This document shows positions 39,939 to 48,927 of a stretch of 64,000 bases of DNA, in pieces. A program made the position numbers and the translations under genes. The notes under the pieces were generated by a model, which did not search any database, was not told the DNA's origin, and saw nothing but the letters and a program-made list of their open reading frames with translations. How positions within the stretch are numbered: position 1 is the first letter of the stretch; each line of letters opens with the position of its first letter. Origin of the DNA: Bog-473 sp963737745 (GTDB lineage Bacteria; Actinomycetota; Acidimicrobiia; Acidimicrobiales; RAAP-2); assembly GCA_963737745.1 (NCBI GenBank), contig CAVTTR010000007.1:124001-188000 (forward strand). The letters run 5' to 3'.

Positions 39939-42900
39939 TTACAAGCCTTCCGGAGGAGACCCGGTGTCATGGGGCGGTATCAATTCCTCGAGAAGTTGGC
40001 GGAGCACGTCGGCGGGAAGCTCTCCGGGACGCATCGGAATCAGGAGTTGACCCAGATCCTCCCGGTAGACCGCGCCTGGAAAAAGACGTCGCAGTCGGAC
40101 TTCCGCGCTCGCGGCCAGGTGCACCGGCAGCACACGTGCGACGGGATGCGTCGAGCCTCCGGGGCGCACGCTGCTCATCGTCACTTCGCGAATGCCCCGT
40201 GCCATGGCCGCCACCCGAAGGCGGGCCAGGGCCAAGAGTCCGACGGCCGGGCCAGGCAGAGGACCATAGCGATCGGCCCACTCGGCTCCGATGTCCTCGA
40301 CGTCGGCGTCCGACGACACCGAGGCCAGGCGGCGATAGGCCTCGAGCCTGGCGTCTTCGGCCTCGACGTAGTCCTTGGGCAGGTGCGCATCTCCCGGCAC
40401 ATCGAGGGCCACCGTCGGGGGGGTGGGACGGGCCTCGCCCCGGGCCTCGGCCACCGCCTCGGCCACCAGCTGGACGTAGAGGTCGTAGCCCACGGCTGCG
40501 ATGTGCCCCGATTGATCGGCCCCGAGCAAGTTGCCGGACCCGCGAATCTCCAGGTCACGCATGGCGATCTTGAAGCCCGACCCGAGCTCGGTGTGTTCGC
40601 CAATGGTGCGCAGCCGCTCGTAGGCCTGCTCGCTGAGCACGCGATCGGCCGGGTGAAAGAGATAGGCATAGGCCCGTTGTCCCCCGCGGCCGACCCGGCC
40701 CCTGATCTGGTGCAACTGGCCCAGACCCAGCAGATCGGCCCGGTCGACGATGAGGGTGTTGACCGAGGGCATGTCGATGCCGGACTCGATGATGGTCGTG
40801 CACACGAGTACGTCGTAGCGCCGTTCCCAGAAATCGAGGACCACGGTCTCGAGACTGCCCTCGTCCATTTGCCCGTGCGCGATGGCCACACGGGCCTCGG
40901 GCACCAGGCTTTGGACCTGCCGCGCCACCGCCTCAATATCGGACACCCGGTTGTGGACGTAAAAGGCCTGCCCCTCGCGCAGGAGCTCGCGCCGGAGCGC
41001 CTCGCTGATGGCGGCCGGGTCGTGCTCGCCGACATAGGTGAGGATCGGACGTCGATCGGCCGGAGGAGTGTTGACCATGGAGAGGTCCCGAATCCCGGTC
41101 AGCGCCATCTCGAGGGTGCGCGGGATGGGACTGGCCGTGAGGGTGAGCACGTCCACGCCTTCGGCGAGGCGCTTCACCGCTTCCTTGTGGGTGACGCCGA
41201 AACGCTGCTCCTCGTCGACGACGAGAAGGCCCAACCGCTTGAACACCACGTCCTGACCCAGTAGGCGGTGGGTGCCGATCACGACATCGATGCTGCCGTT
41301 GGCCAGGCCCTCGACCACCTTCTTCTGCTGCGCCGGCGACAAGAACCGGCTGAGGAGCTCGACCCGGACCGGATATGGCGCGTAGCGATCGGCGAAGGTC
41401 TGGGCGTGCTGGCTGGCCAGCAGCGTCGTCGGAGCCAACACGGCCGCTTGCATTCCGTCCTGCACCGCCTTGAAAACGGCCCGCACGGACACCTCGGTCT
41501 TGCCGAAGCCCACGTCCCCGCAGATGAGCCGGTCCATCGGCCGGGGCTCTTCCATGTCCGCCTTCACGTCGGCGATGGCTTTGAGCTGGTCCTCGGTTTC
41601 GACGAATCCGAAGGAACCCTCCATCTCGGCCTGCCACGGCGTATCGGGGCCGAAGGCATGACCCTCGACGGCCAGACGGCGACGGTAGAGCTCGACCAGT
41701 TCCTCGGCCACCTCGCCTGCCGCGGCCCGCGCCTTGGCCCGGGTGCGCTGCCAGTCGGCTCCGCCCATTTTGGAGAGGGTGGGCGTCTCGCCCCCGCTGT
41801 AGGCGGTAATGGCTTCGATCTGATCCACCGGGAGATAGAGACGATCGCTGCCGCGGTACTGCAGGATCAAATAGTCACGAGTGGTCCCACCCATGGTGCG
41901 GGAGGTGACCCCGTCGAAGCGGGCCACCCCATGCTGGCGGTGAACGACGAAGCTCCCGACGGCCAGGTCGTCGAAGAAGCCATCGGTGGCGCGGGCGCGT
42001 GGGCGCGCCCTGCGGTGGGGCAGCCGCCGGCCGGTGATGTCGGATTCGGACATCACCGCCACGCGGCAATCGGGCAGGATGAAGCCGCTCGACAAGGGAG
42101 CGGTCACGACGAACGCACCGCGCACCGCGCTGCGCTCCTCGACAACCGGCGCGTGGACGCCCTCGCCGCTCAGCACCGTGGCCAGCCGCGACGCTCCGGC
42201 CGGGGTGGCGGCGCAGAGGGTCACGGCATAGCCGTCTCCCACCAACTGCGACACCTGGGCCGCCAAGCGGGACGGGTCTCCGGCCACTGCGTTGAACCCC
42301 CTCACGGTCAACGTCGGCGTCCCCGGGCCTTCCGGCGCGGATGGGAGGGCGAGCACGCCGGCCTTGCTATTGGCCAGCAGCCGCTCGAAGGGCAAGTGGA
42401 GACGGGGGAACGCTCCCTGCGCCCCCTCCACCACGCCCCAGGTCAGGGCGAGCGTCTCGGCCAGGGCCGCTTCTTCGTCGAGGAGTTGGACGGCACGGTC
42501 GCGAATCCGTCGGGGCTCGACCAGCACCACCTGCGAGCCAAGCGGAAGGAGGTCGGGCACCAGATCTTCCTGCGGATGGACATAGGGCAGCCACGACTCC
42601 ATGCCATCGAAGGTCTCGCCCGCGGCCAGCCGTTCCCATTGCCGGGCGCCCCAGGGCTGGCTCTCCACCAGCGAGGCGGCGGCGGATCTGACGTCTGCCG
42701 TGGGCAGCAGCTCCCGACAGCCGAAGAACACCGCAGCATCGAGGTCGGTCTGGGAACGCTGATCGTTAATGGAGAACGCCGTCAGGCGATCGACTTCGTC
42801 GCCCCACAGATCGATGCGCACCGGCACATCGGCCGTGGACGGGAACACGTCGATGATGCCCCCACGCACGGCGATCTCACCGCGGTGCTCGACCTGGTGC

Positions 42901-43496
42901 TCGCGCCGATAGCCGGCAGCTACCAGGCGCGTGAGGAGCTCGTCCGCCGAGAGCACCTGGCCCGGGCGCACCGTCGTCGGCGCCTCCGGTGGGGTCGGCC
43001 CGAGCCGCTGCAGCAGGGCGCGAATGGGCGCGACGATCACCCGCGGCGGCACGAACAAGGGGTCGCCGTCGGCATGCCGCAGTCCCCAGAGCAGCGCGAG
43101 ACGGCGGCCCATCGTCTCGACTTCGGGGCTCACGCGCTCGAAGGGAAGGGTCTCCCAGGCCGGCAGCACGGCGACGGTTCCCCCGACCGCCCCCACGATG
43201 GCGCCATTGGGCGCATCCGCGTCGTCGGAAGGAGGAAGAAGACAGGCCAGGTCGTCCGCTATCCGATCGGCGTCGACACCGGTGGCCGTCACCAAAACAA
43301 TGGGTGCTCTCTCGGTGAAGTGCGCCAGCCCGGCGATCAGGATGGCTTGCGCCGGCTGAGCCACGGCCACGGTGGCATCGGCCGACCCGAGAAGTGCGGG
43401 CAGGACGGGGTCCGAGCGCAGCAACGACGAGATGGCCCCGAGCGCGCTGGAACGCGTGCCGCTCAAGGGAGGATGAATTCTCGGCGTGGGCCACAC
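39939..43496 (-). CDS. mfd: Transcription-repair coupling factor Mfd
   Basis: Intact, 1,185 residues. It removes RNA polymerase stalled at lesions and recruits UvrA. N-terminal UvrB-like domains: ILIAGLAHFTERAPIVLVTA, VAVLPAWETLPFERVSPEVE, REHQVEHRGEIAVRGGIIDV and FPSTADVPVRIDLWGDEVD. The RNA polymerase interaction domain has FVVHRQHGVARFDGV and YLILQYRGSDRLYLPVDQ. The translocase has GDVGFGKTEVSVRAVFKA (Walker A, near residue 660), LVVDEEQRFGVTHKE (DEEQ, near 760), LTASPIPRTLEMAL and QIRGRVGRGGQRAYAYLF. The TRCF domain ends the protein. This 3.6 kb without a frame change contrasts with the flanking sequence. Confidence 0.98.
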   Translation of the reverse strand: MWPTPRIHPPLSGTRSSALGAISSLLRSDPVLPALLGSADATVAVAQPAQAILIAGLAHFTERAPIVLVTATGVDADRIADDLACLLPPSDDADAPNGAIVGAVGGTVAVLPAWETLPFERVSPEVETMGRRLALLWGLRHADGDPLFVPPRVIVAPIRALLQRLGPTPPEAPTTVRPGQVLSADELLTRLVAAGYRREHQVEHRGEIAVRGGIIDVFPSTADVPVRIDLWGDEVDRLTAFSINDQRSQTDLDAAVFFGCRELLPTADVRSAAASLVESQPWGARQWERLAAGETFDGMESWLPYVHPQEDLVPDLLPLGSQVVLVEPRRIRDRAVQLLDEEAALAETLALTWGVVEGAQGAFPRLHLPFERLLANSKAGVLALPSAPEGPGTPTLTVRGFNAVAGDPSRLAAQVSQLVGDGYAVTLCAATPAGASRLATVLSGEGVHAPVVEERSAVRGAFVVTAPLSSGFILPDCRVAVMSESDITGRRLPHRRARPRARATDGFFDDLAVGSFVVHRQHGVARFDGVTSRTMGGTTRDYLILQYRGSDRLYLPVDQIEAITAYSGGETPTLSKMGGADWQRTRAKARAAAGEVAEELVELYRRRLAVEGHAFGPDTPWQAEMEGSFGFVETEDQLKAIADVKADMEEPRPMDRLICGDVGFGKTEVSVRAVFKAVQDGMQAAVLAPTTLLASQHAQTFADRYAPYPVRVELLSRFLSPAQQKKVVEGLANGSIDVVIGTHRLLGQDVVFKRLGLLVVDEEQRFGVTHKEAVKRLAEGVDVLTLTASPIPRTLEMALTGIRDLSMVNTPPADRRPILTYVGEHDPAAISEALRRELLREGQAFYVHNRVSDIEAVARQVQSLVPEARVAIAHGQMDEGSLETVVLDFWERRYDVLVCTTIIESGIDMPSVNTLIVDRADLLGLGQLHQIRGRVGRGGQRAYAYLFHPADRVLSEQAYERLRTIGEHTELGSGFKIAMRDLEIRGSGNLLGADQSGHIAAVGYDLYVQLVAEAVAEARGEARPTPPTVALDVPGDAHLPKDYVEAEDARLEAYRRLASVSSDADVEDIGAEWADRYGPLPGPAVGLLALARLRVAAMARGIREVTMSSVRPGGSTHPVARVLPVHLAASAEVRLRRLFPGAVYREDLGQLLIPMRPGELPADVLRQLLEELIPPHDTGSPPEGL

Positions 43497-43566
43497 AAAG
43501 AGTCGCCACCGGTCACCCAGCCCACACTACCGGCGGTCCCCACGCGCTCTTCAGGGTGAAAGGCGC

Positions 43567-44184
43567 TCAGGGGAGGGAGTGACACCATTGCATGGCGGTG
43601 TCGACCCCGTCGCTCGCGATGCGCTCCACCGTCTCTGCTGCCACCGCCACTGCGGCGGCCAGCAGCGTCCGCACTGCCTTGGGAGGGCGATTGAGCACGT
43701 GCGCCGCGCCTTGCGCCGCGCTGGGTGGTTTGCCCACGCCGATACGCACCCGTATGAAATCGGTGGTGTGGAGGTGCGCCTCCAGCGATCGCAGCCCGTT
43801 GTGGCCGGCCAAGCCGCCTCCGGCCTTCACCCGCACCGTGCCCGGGGGAAGGTCGAGCTCGTCCTGCACGACGACGATGGAGGCGGGGTCCTCAATGCCG
43901 TAACGCTTGATCAGGCCGCGGACGGCCAAGCCCGACTCGTTCATATAGGTGGTCGGTATGGCGAGGGCCACCTTCTTGTCCCCCACGGAGATCAGTGCGA
44001 CCTGCGCCTGGACTCCCTTTTCGGCCCGCAGGCTGGCGCCGGCCCGGCTGGCGACAAGCTCGACGGCCTCGGCCCCCACATTGTGGAGCGTCCCTTCGAA
44101 TTGGCGTCCCGGATTCCCCAGCCCGACCACCAGCAGGTCGGCTGCCGTGCCCCGACGCTCGGCGCGGGGGAAGAGACGGCGCAG
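43567..44184 (-). CDS. pth: Peptidyl-tRNA hydrolase, start codon unclear
   Basis: Cleaves peptidyl-tRNA to recycle tRNA. Motifs: LLVVGLGNPGRQFEGTLHNV (Asn and catalytic His), LAIPTTYMNESGLAVRGLIK, VVQDELDLPPGTVRVKAGGG and AGHNGLRSLEAHL, all conserved. No ATG, GTG or TTG lies before the first beta strand in this frame. The nearest GTG falls inside LLVVGLG and would remove it. The frame is open back to the rplY stop; a CTG at 44184 gives LRRLFPRAERRGTAADLLVV. Either CTG initiates, a base is miscalled, or translation depends on termination at rplY, six bases upstream in the same frame. About 205 residues. Confidence 0.93.
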   Translation of the reverse strand: MRRLFPRAERRGTAADLLVVGLGNPGRQFEGTLHNVGAEAVELVASRAGASLRAEKGVQAQVALISVGDKKVALAIPTTYMNESGLAVRGLIKRYGIEDPASIVVVQDELDLPPGTVRVKAGGGLAGHNGLRSLEAHLHTTDFIRVRIGVGKPPSAAQGAAHVLNRPPKAVRTLLAAAVAVAAETVERIASDGVDTAMQWCHSLP

Positions 44185-44187
44185 GGC

Positions 44188-44833
44188 TCAGCCTTCGTCG
44201 CTGGGCGCTTCGGCGGCGGCCGGAGTTGCCGCCGCACTTTCCTCGCCCTCTTCCCCTTCGGCCTCGAGCGTGACCACCCGCGGCGGTTGCCCGATGGCAA
44301 TCGCCGTCTCGGGATCGATGTCGGTGCTGACCCCGGCGGGGAGGGTGAGATCGGAGATGCGCAGCTGTGCGCCGATGGTCAGCTCGCTGATGTCCACCTC
44401 CAGCGAGGTCGGGATGTCGGCCGGGTCGGGCCTTGATGGCCAGGGTGAACATCTGCTGGTCCACCAGACCGTCACCGTGTTGCACTTCGAGCGCCTCGCC
44501 GATCAGAACGACCGGCACGTCGGCCGCGATCACCTCATCGCGACCAACGATCTGGAAGTCGACGTGGGTCACCGTCTGGGCGATCGGGTGTCGCTGCATC
44601 TCGCGGGCCAGCGCCAGGTAGGTCGTGCTCTCTGTCACGAGGGAGAGCAACTGGTTCGCGCCGGCCTCACCGTTGAGGGCGATGCGCAGCTCGCGGGCGC
44701 GCACAGCGACCGAGACCGGGTCGGTCCCGTGGCCGTAGATGACGCCGGGGATCTTCCCCTCCCGACGCAGGCGGCGCGTGGCGCGTGAGCCAAGGGGGCG
44801 CCCCACTTCGGCGGCAAGGGTGACATCGGCCAT
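44188..44833 (-). CDS. rplY: 50S ribosomal protein L25/CTC form (one +1 frameshift)
   Basis: Binds 5S rRNA. ATG at 44831-44833 with a good Shine-Dalgarno (GAGGAG, seven bases upstream). MADVTLAAEVGRPLGSRATR, REGKIPGVIYGHGTDPVSV, REMQRHPIAQTVTHVDFQIV and VPVVLIGEALEVQHGDGLV define the general-stress (CTC) L25 form with its C-terminal beta domain. An extra base in the GGG at 44428-44430 shifts the frame; the remainder reads DPADIPTSLEVDISELTIG and DPETAIAIGQPPRVV, ending in a Glu/Ala-rich tail. It lies between prs and pth, the usual actinobacterial order. Confidence 0.95.
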
Positions 44834-44973
44834 AACGGATCTCCTCAAAATGGTGCAGAACGGCGGCGCGCGGACAGCAACAGGGCCTCCGGCGAACGGC
44901 CCACCAGCGTAGCCGCCCTCGGGTCCATGACCAACGGGCCCACGGGACCCCGGCGAAACGGGCCAGGGTCCGT

Positions 44974-45946
44974 CTAGACCAGGTTGTCGCCGCCGAAGAG
45001 CTCGGAGACCGAGGTGTCCTCGAAGACGGCGTCGATGGCGTCGGCGATGATCTTGGCCACCGAGAGGACCTCGAGCTTGTCGAAGTAGCGGTCCTCGGCC
45101 ACCGGGAGCGTGTCGGTGACCACCACCCGGGAGATCGGCGCCGCCTTGAGGCGATCCACGGCCGGATCCGAGAGCAGGGCATGCGTGGCCATGACCGAGA
45201 TCTCGGCCGCCCCGGCCTCGGCCAGCAGCTCGGCGGCGGCACAGATGGTGCCGGCGGTGTCGATCATGTCGTCGATCAGCACGCAGTGCCGGCCCTCGAC
45301 GTCACCGACGACGTGGAGGGCCTTGACCTCGTTGTGCGAGCCCGCGGGGACGGGTCTTGTGCACCAGGGCCAGGTCCACACCGAGATGCTGGCTGTAGCG
45401 CTCGGCCACCTTCACCCGCCCGGCATCGGGAGCCACCACGACGACGTCGCCTCCGAGGTTCTCGCGCATGTAGGCCTCCAGGACCGGGAAGGCCACGAGG
45501 TGATCGAACGGGGTGTTGAAGAACCCCTGGATCTGCCCCGAGTGCAGGTCGACGCTGATCACGCGGTCGGCGCCGGCGGCGGAGAGCATGTCGGCCACCA
45601 ACTTGGCCGTGATCGGCTCGCGCCCGGTCGTCTTGCGGTCCTGGCGGGAGTAGCCGTAGTAGGGGCAGACCGCAGTGATGCGCTTGGCCGAGGCACGCTT
45701 GGCGGCGTCGATCATGATGAGGTGCTCCATCAGCGAGTCGTTCACCGGACCGCTGTGGGTCTGGATGATGAAGACGTCACAGCCCCGGATGGAGATGTCG
45801 TACTTGCAGTGGATCTCGCCGTTGGCGAACTCGCGCAGGTTGGCCTCGCCCAGTTCGACCCCGAGGTGCCGGGCGATGTCCTCGGCCAGCTTCGGGTGAG
45901 AACGGCCCGAAATCAGCTCGAGCCGGCGATGCGGGATGAGCTCCAC
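44974..45946 (-). CDS. prs: Ribose-phosphate pyrophosphokinase (one +1 frameshift)
   Basis: Makes PRPP from ribose-5-phosphate and ATP. The start at 45946 opens MELIPHRRLELISGRSHPKL. REFANGEIHCKYDISIRGCD, IIQTHSGPVNDSLMEHLIM, KRITAVCPYYGYSRQDRKTT, GREPITAKLVADML and DRVISVDLHSGQIQGFF are canonical. An extra base in the GGG at 45352-45354 shifts the frame before SHNEVKALHVVGDVEGR. The PRPP loop VLIDDMIDTAGTICAAAELL follows. It ends VSELFGGDNLV. About 323 residues. Forty-six bases separate it from the short glmU upstream, so the two are probably co-transcribed. Confidence 0.96.
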
Positions 45947-45992
45947 GCCCCCAACGCTACTGCCCCGGAGGGGGCGCCGTCTCCGGGGCCGC

Positions 45993-47096
45993 TCACGCCT
46001 CGGGGCCCTCGACGACGCGTGTAGGGCGGCACGACGGCCCCCTCAGGCACCTCGGCCCCCGGCCGCAACACGCAGAACGGCCCGACTGCGGCGCCATCGC
46101 CGATGGTCGCCCGGTCGCAGGTGCTCTCCGCAACCGTGGCCCGCCGGCCCACCGCGGTGTCGGTCAGGATGCAGTTCGGGCCGATCTCGCTTCCCTCGCC
46201 GACGACGCAGCGGCCCCGCAGGATCACGCCCGGGAGGAGCGAGACGTCGGTGGCCAGCTGCGACCTCGGCGTCGACATAGGTGCGCTCGGGATCCCACAT
46301 GGTCACGCCCGCGGCGCATCCAGCGCTCGTTGATCCGGTCCCGCAGCTCGGCTTCGGCCACCGCCAGCTGGGCCCGGTCGTTGACGCCGGCGGCCTCCAT
46401 GGGGTCGGGCAGGACCAGCGACTGCACCCGGTACCCGGCGCTGAAGAGCACGCTCACCGCGTCGGTCAGGTAGTACTCGCCCTGCGCGTTGGCCGGGCTC
46501 AGCCGGCGCAGCGCCGGCGCCAGAATGCTGCGGCGGAAGCAGTAGATCGACGTGTTCACCTCGGTGATCGCCTTCTCCTCGTCGGTGGCGTCGACCTCCT
46601 CGACCACCCGGCACACGACGTCGTCCTTGCCGTGCACCACCCGGCCGTAGCCACGCGGATCCTCGACCTCGGCGGTGAGCAGCGTGGCGCCGGCATCGGC
46701 GGCGCGGTGGTGGCGCACCAGCGCGGCCAGCGTCTGCGGGCGCAGCAGCGGCGTGTCGCCCGGGAGCACGACCACGTCTTCTTCCTCGTCGTCGTCGTCG
46801 GGCAGGCCGGTGAGCCCGACGGCGAGCGCGTCGCCGGTGCCCGACTGCGTCTCCTGCTCGACGAACTCGATCTGCATGGTCGGTGGCGCGTGCTGCACCA
46901 GCGTCTTGGTGACCCACTCGGCCCGGTGGCCGACCACGACGACGACCCGGGTGACGTCGATCTCGGCCATGGCGTCGAGCACGTGGAGGATCATGGGGCG
47001 GCCACACAGGAGATGCAGCGGCTTGGGCCGCACCGAGTGCATGCGGGTGCCCTCACCCGCGGCCAGGACCACGGCGGAGAGCCGGCGTCGTTCCAT
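45993..47096 (-). CDS. glmU: GlmU-like N-acetylglucosamine-1-phosphate uridylyltransferase lacking the C-terminal catalytic half
   Basis: ATG at 47094-47096. The pyrophosphorylase domain is complete: LSAVVLAAGEGTRMHSVRPK, FVEQETQSGTGDALAVGLTG, VVVLPGDTPLLRPQTLAALV, DPRGYGRVVHGKDDVVCRVV, EEKAITEVNTSIYCF and NAQGEYYLTDAVSVL. The left-handed beta-helix begins (MWDPERTYVDAEVA, GVILRGRCVVGEGSEIGPN, STCDRATIGDGAAVGPFCV, RPGAEVPEGAVVPPY) but stops at about residue 365 after one more frame change. Full GlmU proteins reach about 450-480 residues and carry the acetyltransferase His and acetyl-CoA site there. This copy can make UDP-GlcNAc from GlcNAc-1-P only. Frame changes lie near 46320, 46260 and 46020. 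Confidence 0.85.
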
Positions 47097-47164
47097 GGCG
47101 CCATTCTTAACTGAACCGGGGGGTCGAATGGGGACACGGGGCCCGATTACTGTGCAGGGACGTG

Positions 47165-48062
47165 ATGCCCTACGACGAGTTCGGCCTCTTCTCGGAGAAC
47201 GCAGCGGAGTACGGCCTGCCCTACGACGGGCCGCCCGGCGGTGCGACGGGTCGAGGTCGAGGTGGGGCCCGGGCGCAAGGTCAGCAGCCTGGTCTGGGGC
47301 ACCTCCGCCCCCGAGTTGGTGCTGGTGCACGGGGGGGCCCAGAACGCCCACACGTGGGACACCGTCGCCATGATGCTCGACCGGCCGCTGGTGGCCATCG
47401 ACCTGCCGGGCCACGGCCACTCCGACGGCGGCCCCGACGGCTCGCTGTCGCTCGCCAGCAACGGCGCCGACCTGGCCACAGGTGGTCGCCGCCCTGGCCC
47501 CCGATGCGGCCGGCGTGGTCGGCATGTCCCTCGGTGGCCTCTCCTCCATCGCCCTGGCGGCGCACGCCCCCGAGCTGGTCCGCGCCCTCGTCCTGGTCGA
47601 CGTGACCCCGGGGGTCAACGCCGAGAAGTCCGCCCCCATCCCGCCTTCGTCAACGGCCCGGACAGCTTCGCCGACTTCGACGAGCTGCTGGCCCGCACCA
47701 TCGAGCACAATCCGACCCGTTCGGTGTCGTCGTTGCGCCGCGGCATCCTGCACAACGCCGTGCAGCGCGAGGACGGGAGCTGGGTCTGGCGCTATGCGCG
47801 CTTCCGCGCCGAGGGAGAGCGGCACCGCGCCCCGACTTCGACGAAGTGGTGGGACGCCATCTCGGGCTGACCATGCCGATGATGCTCGGTGCGCGGCCTG
47901 GCGTGGTCGGTGGTGAGCGACGACGACGTGGCCGAGCTGCTGCGACGCCAGCCGCAGCGCCAGGTGGTCGGGGTCGAGGGCGCGGGCCACAGCATCCAGG
48001 GGGACCGGCCGAGGGAGCTGGCTGCCATCCTCTCGGACTTCCTCTTCCCCGACGCCGGGTGA
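47165..48062 (+). CDS. Alpha/beta hydrolase (several frameshifts)
   Basis: ATG at 47165 (GTG at 47162 also possible) opens MPYDEFGLFSENAAEYGLPY. After a frame change the fold reads VSSLVWGTSAPELVLVHGGA (HG oxyanion), TWDTVAMMLDRPLVAIDLPG, GHGHSDGGPDG, then VVGMSLGGLSSIALAAHAPE (nucleophile Ser), VLVDVTPGV, and at the end VVGVEGAGHSIQGDRP (catalytic His). Long N-terminal YDEFGLFSENAAEYG is shared by a group of actinobacterial hydrolases beside glmU. Function unknown. Five or so frame changes occur within 0.9 kb. Confidence 0.82.
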
Positions 48063-48082
48063 CGCGACCGGTGAGCGTGCAG

Positions 48083-48155
48083 CTCCGGGGGGAGGGCTCG
48101 AACCTCCAACATCCGGCTCCAAAGGCCGACGTTCTGCCGATTGAACTACCCCGGA
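48083..48155 (-). tRNA. tRNA-Gln (anticodon UUG)
   Basis: The minus strand folds as a cloverleaf of 73 bases. Acceptor TCCGGGG pairs with CCCCGGA, discriminator G. D arm GTTC/GAAC. The anticodon stem TCGGC/GCCGG holds the loop CTTTGGA with anticodon TTG. T arm GGAGG-TTCGAGC-CCTCC. All stems pair, and the anticodon and short variable arm fit tRNA-Gln. Position next to glmU is common in bacteria. CCA is not encoded. Confidence 0.95.
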
Positions 48156-48254
48156 TCGCCGCCGGTCTCCCGTCCGAGGACCGGTGCGAGCTAGAGGTTA
48201 GAGGCCCCGGGTCGCACTCGTCGGGCGAAATCGTCGCAGTAGGCTCCGTTCCTC

Positions 48255-48927
48255 GTGCGCATCCTGGTGGTGGACGACGATCTCGCAGTCTGCCGATCCA
48301 TCGACCGGGCCCTGCGCCTCGAGGGCTACGAGGTCGACGACCGTGGCCTCCGGGGGCGAGGCCCTCGAAGCGGTGGCCTCGAGCTCCCCCGACGCCCTGG
48401 TGCTCGACCTGCAGCTGCCCGACCTCGACGGGCTGCCGGTCTGCCGGCGCATCCGCGAGGCCGGCGACGACACCCCGATCCTCATGCTGACGGCGCGCCA
48501 CGGCATCGACGACCGGGTGCAGGGGCTCGATGCCGGAGCGGACGACTACCTCGTCAAGCCCTTCGCCCTCGAGGAGCTGCTGGCCCGGCTCCGCGCCCTC
48601 TTGCGCCGCCGCTTCGAAGGCGAGGGCGGCGTGCTCCGCTTCGGCGAGCTCACCTTGGACCTGGCCTCCCGGGAGGCCCACCGGGGTGACCGCGCCTTCG
48701 TCCTGACCCGGATCGAGTTCGACCTGCTCGAGCTGTTCCTGCGCCACCCCCGCCAGGTGCTCACCCGAGAGGTCCTGCTCAACCGGGTGTGGGGCTTCGA
48801 CTTCGACTCGGGGACCAACTCACTGGCCGTCTATGTGGGCTACCTCCGTCGCAAGACCGAGTTGGGCGGCGAGCCGCGCTGCATCCACACCGTGCGAGGC
48901 GTGGGATACGTGCTCCGGGACACGTGA
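48255..48927 (+). CDS. OmpR-family response regulator (one frameshift)
   Basis: The GTG at 48255 opens RILVVDDDLAVCRSIDRALR (acidic pocket DDD). The frame changes near 48345. PDALVLDLQLPDLDGLPVCR contains the phosphorylated Asp, TPILMLTARHGIDDRV the Thr switch, and GADDYLVKPFALEEL the conserved Lys. The C-terminal winged helix reads REAHRGDRAFVLTRIEFDLL, LFLRHPRQVLTREVLLNRVW, SLAVYVGYLRRKTELGGEPR and HTVRGVGYVLRDT, similar to MprA/TcrA-type regulators. It overlaps the histidine kinase start (GTGA). It is the output half of a two-component system; the target genes are not visible. Confidence 0.93.

Noticed and set aside
39204..43559. Two very long plus-strand open frames (686 and 763 codons) opposite the SurA-like gene and mfd
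   Set aside because: They are shadow frames of an intact 1,185-residue Mfd. They are rich in Arg, Gly and His, with no fold or family signal.
46224..48122. A 632-codon minus-strand frame that joins upstream antisense sequence to glmU
   Set aside because: Its first half is antisense to the hydrolase and crosses tRNA-Gln; only the part from 47096 leftward is GlmU.
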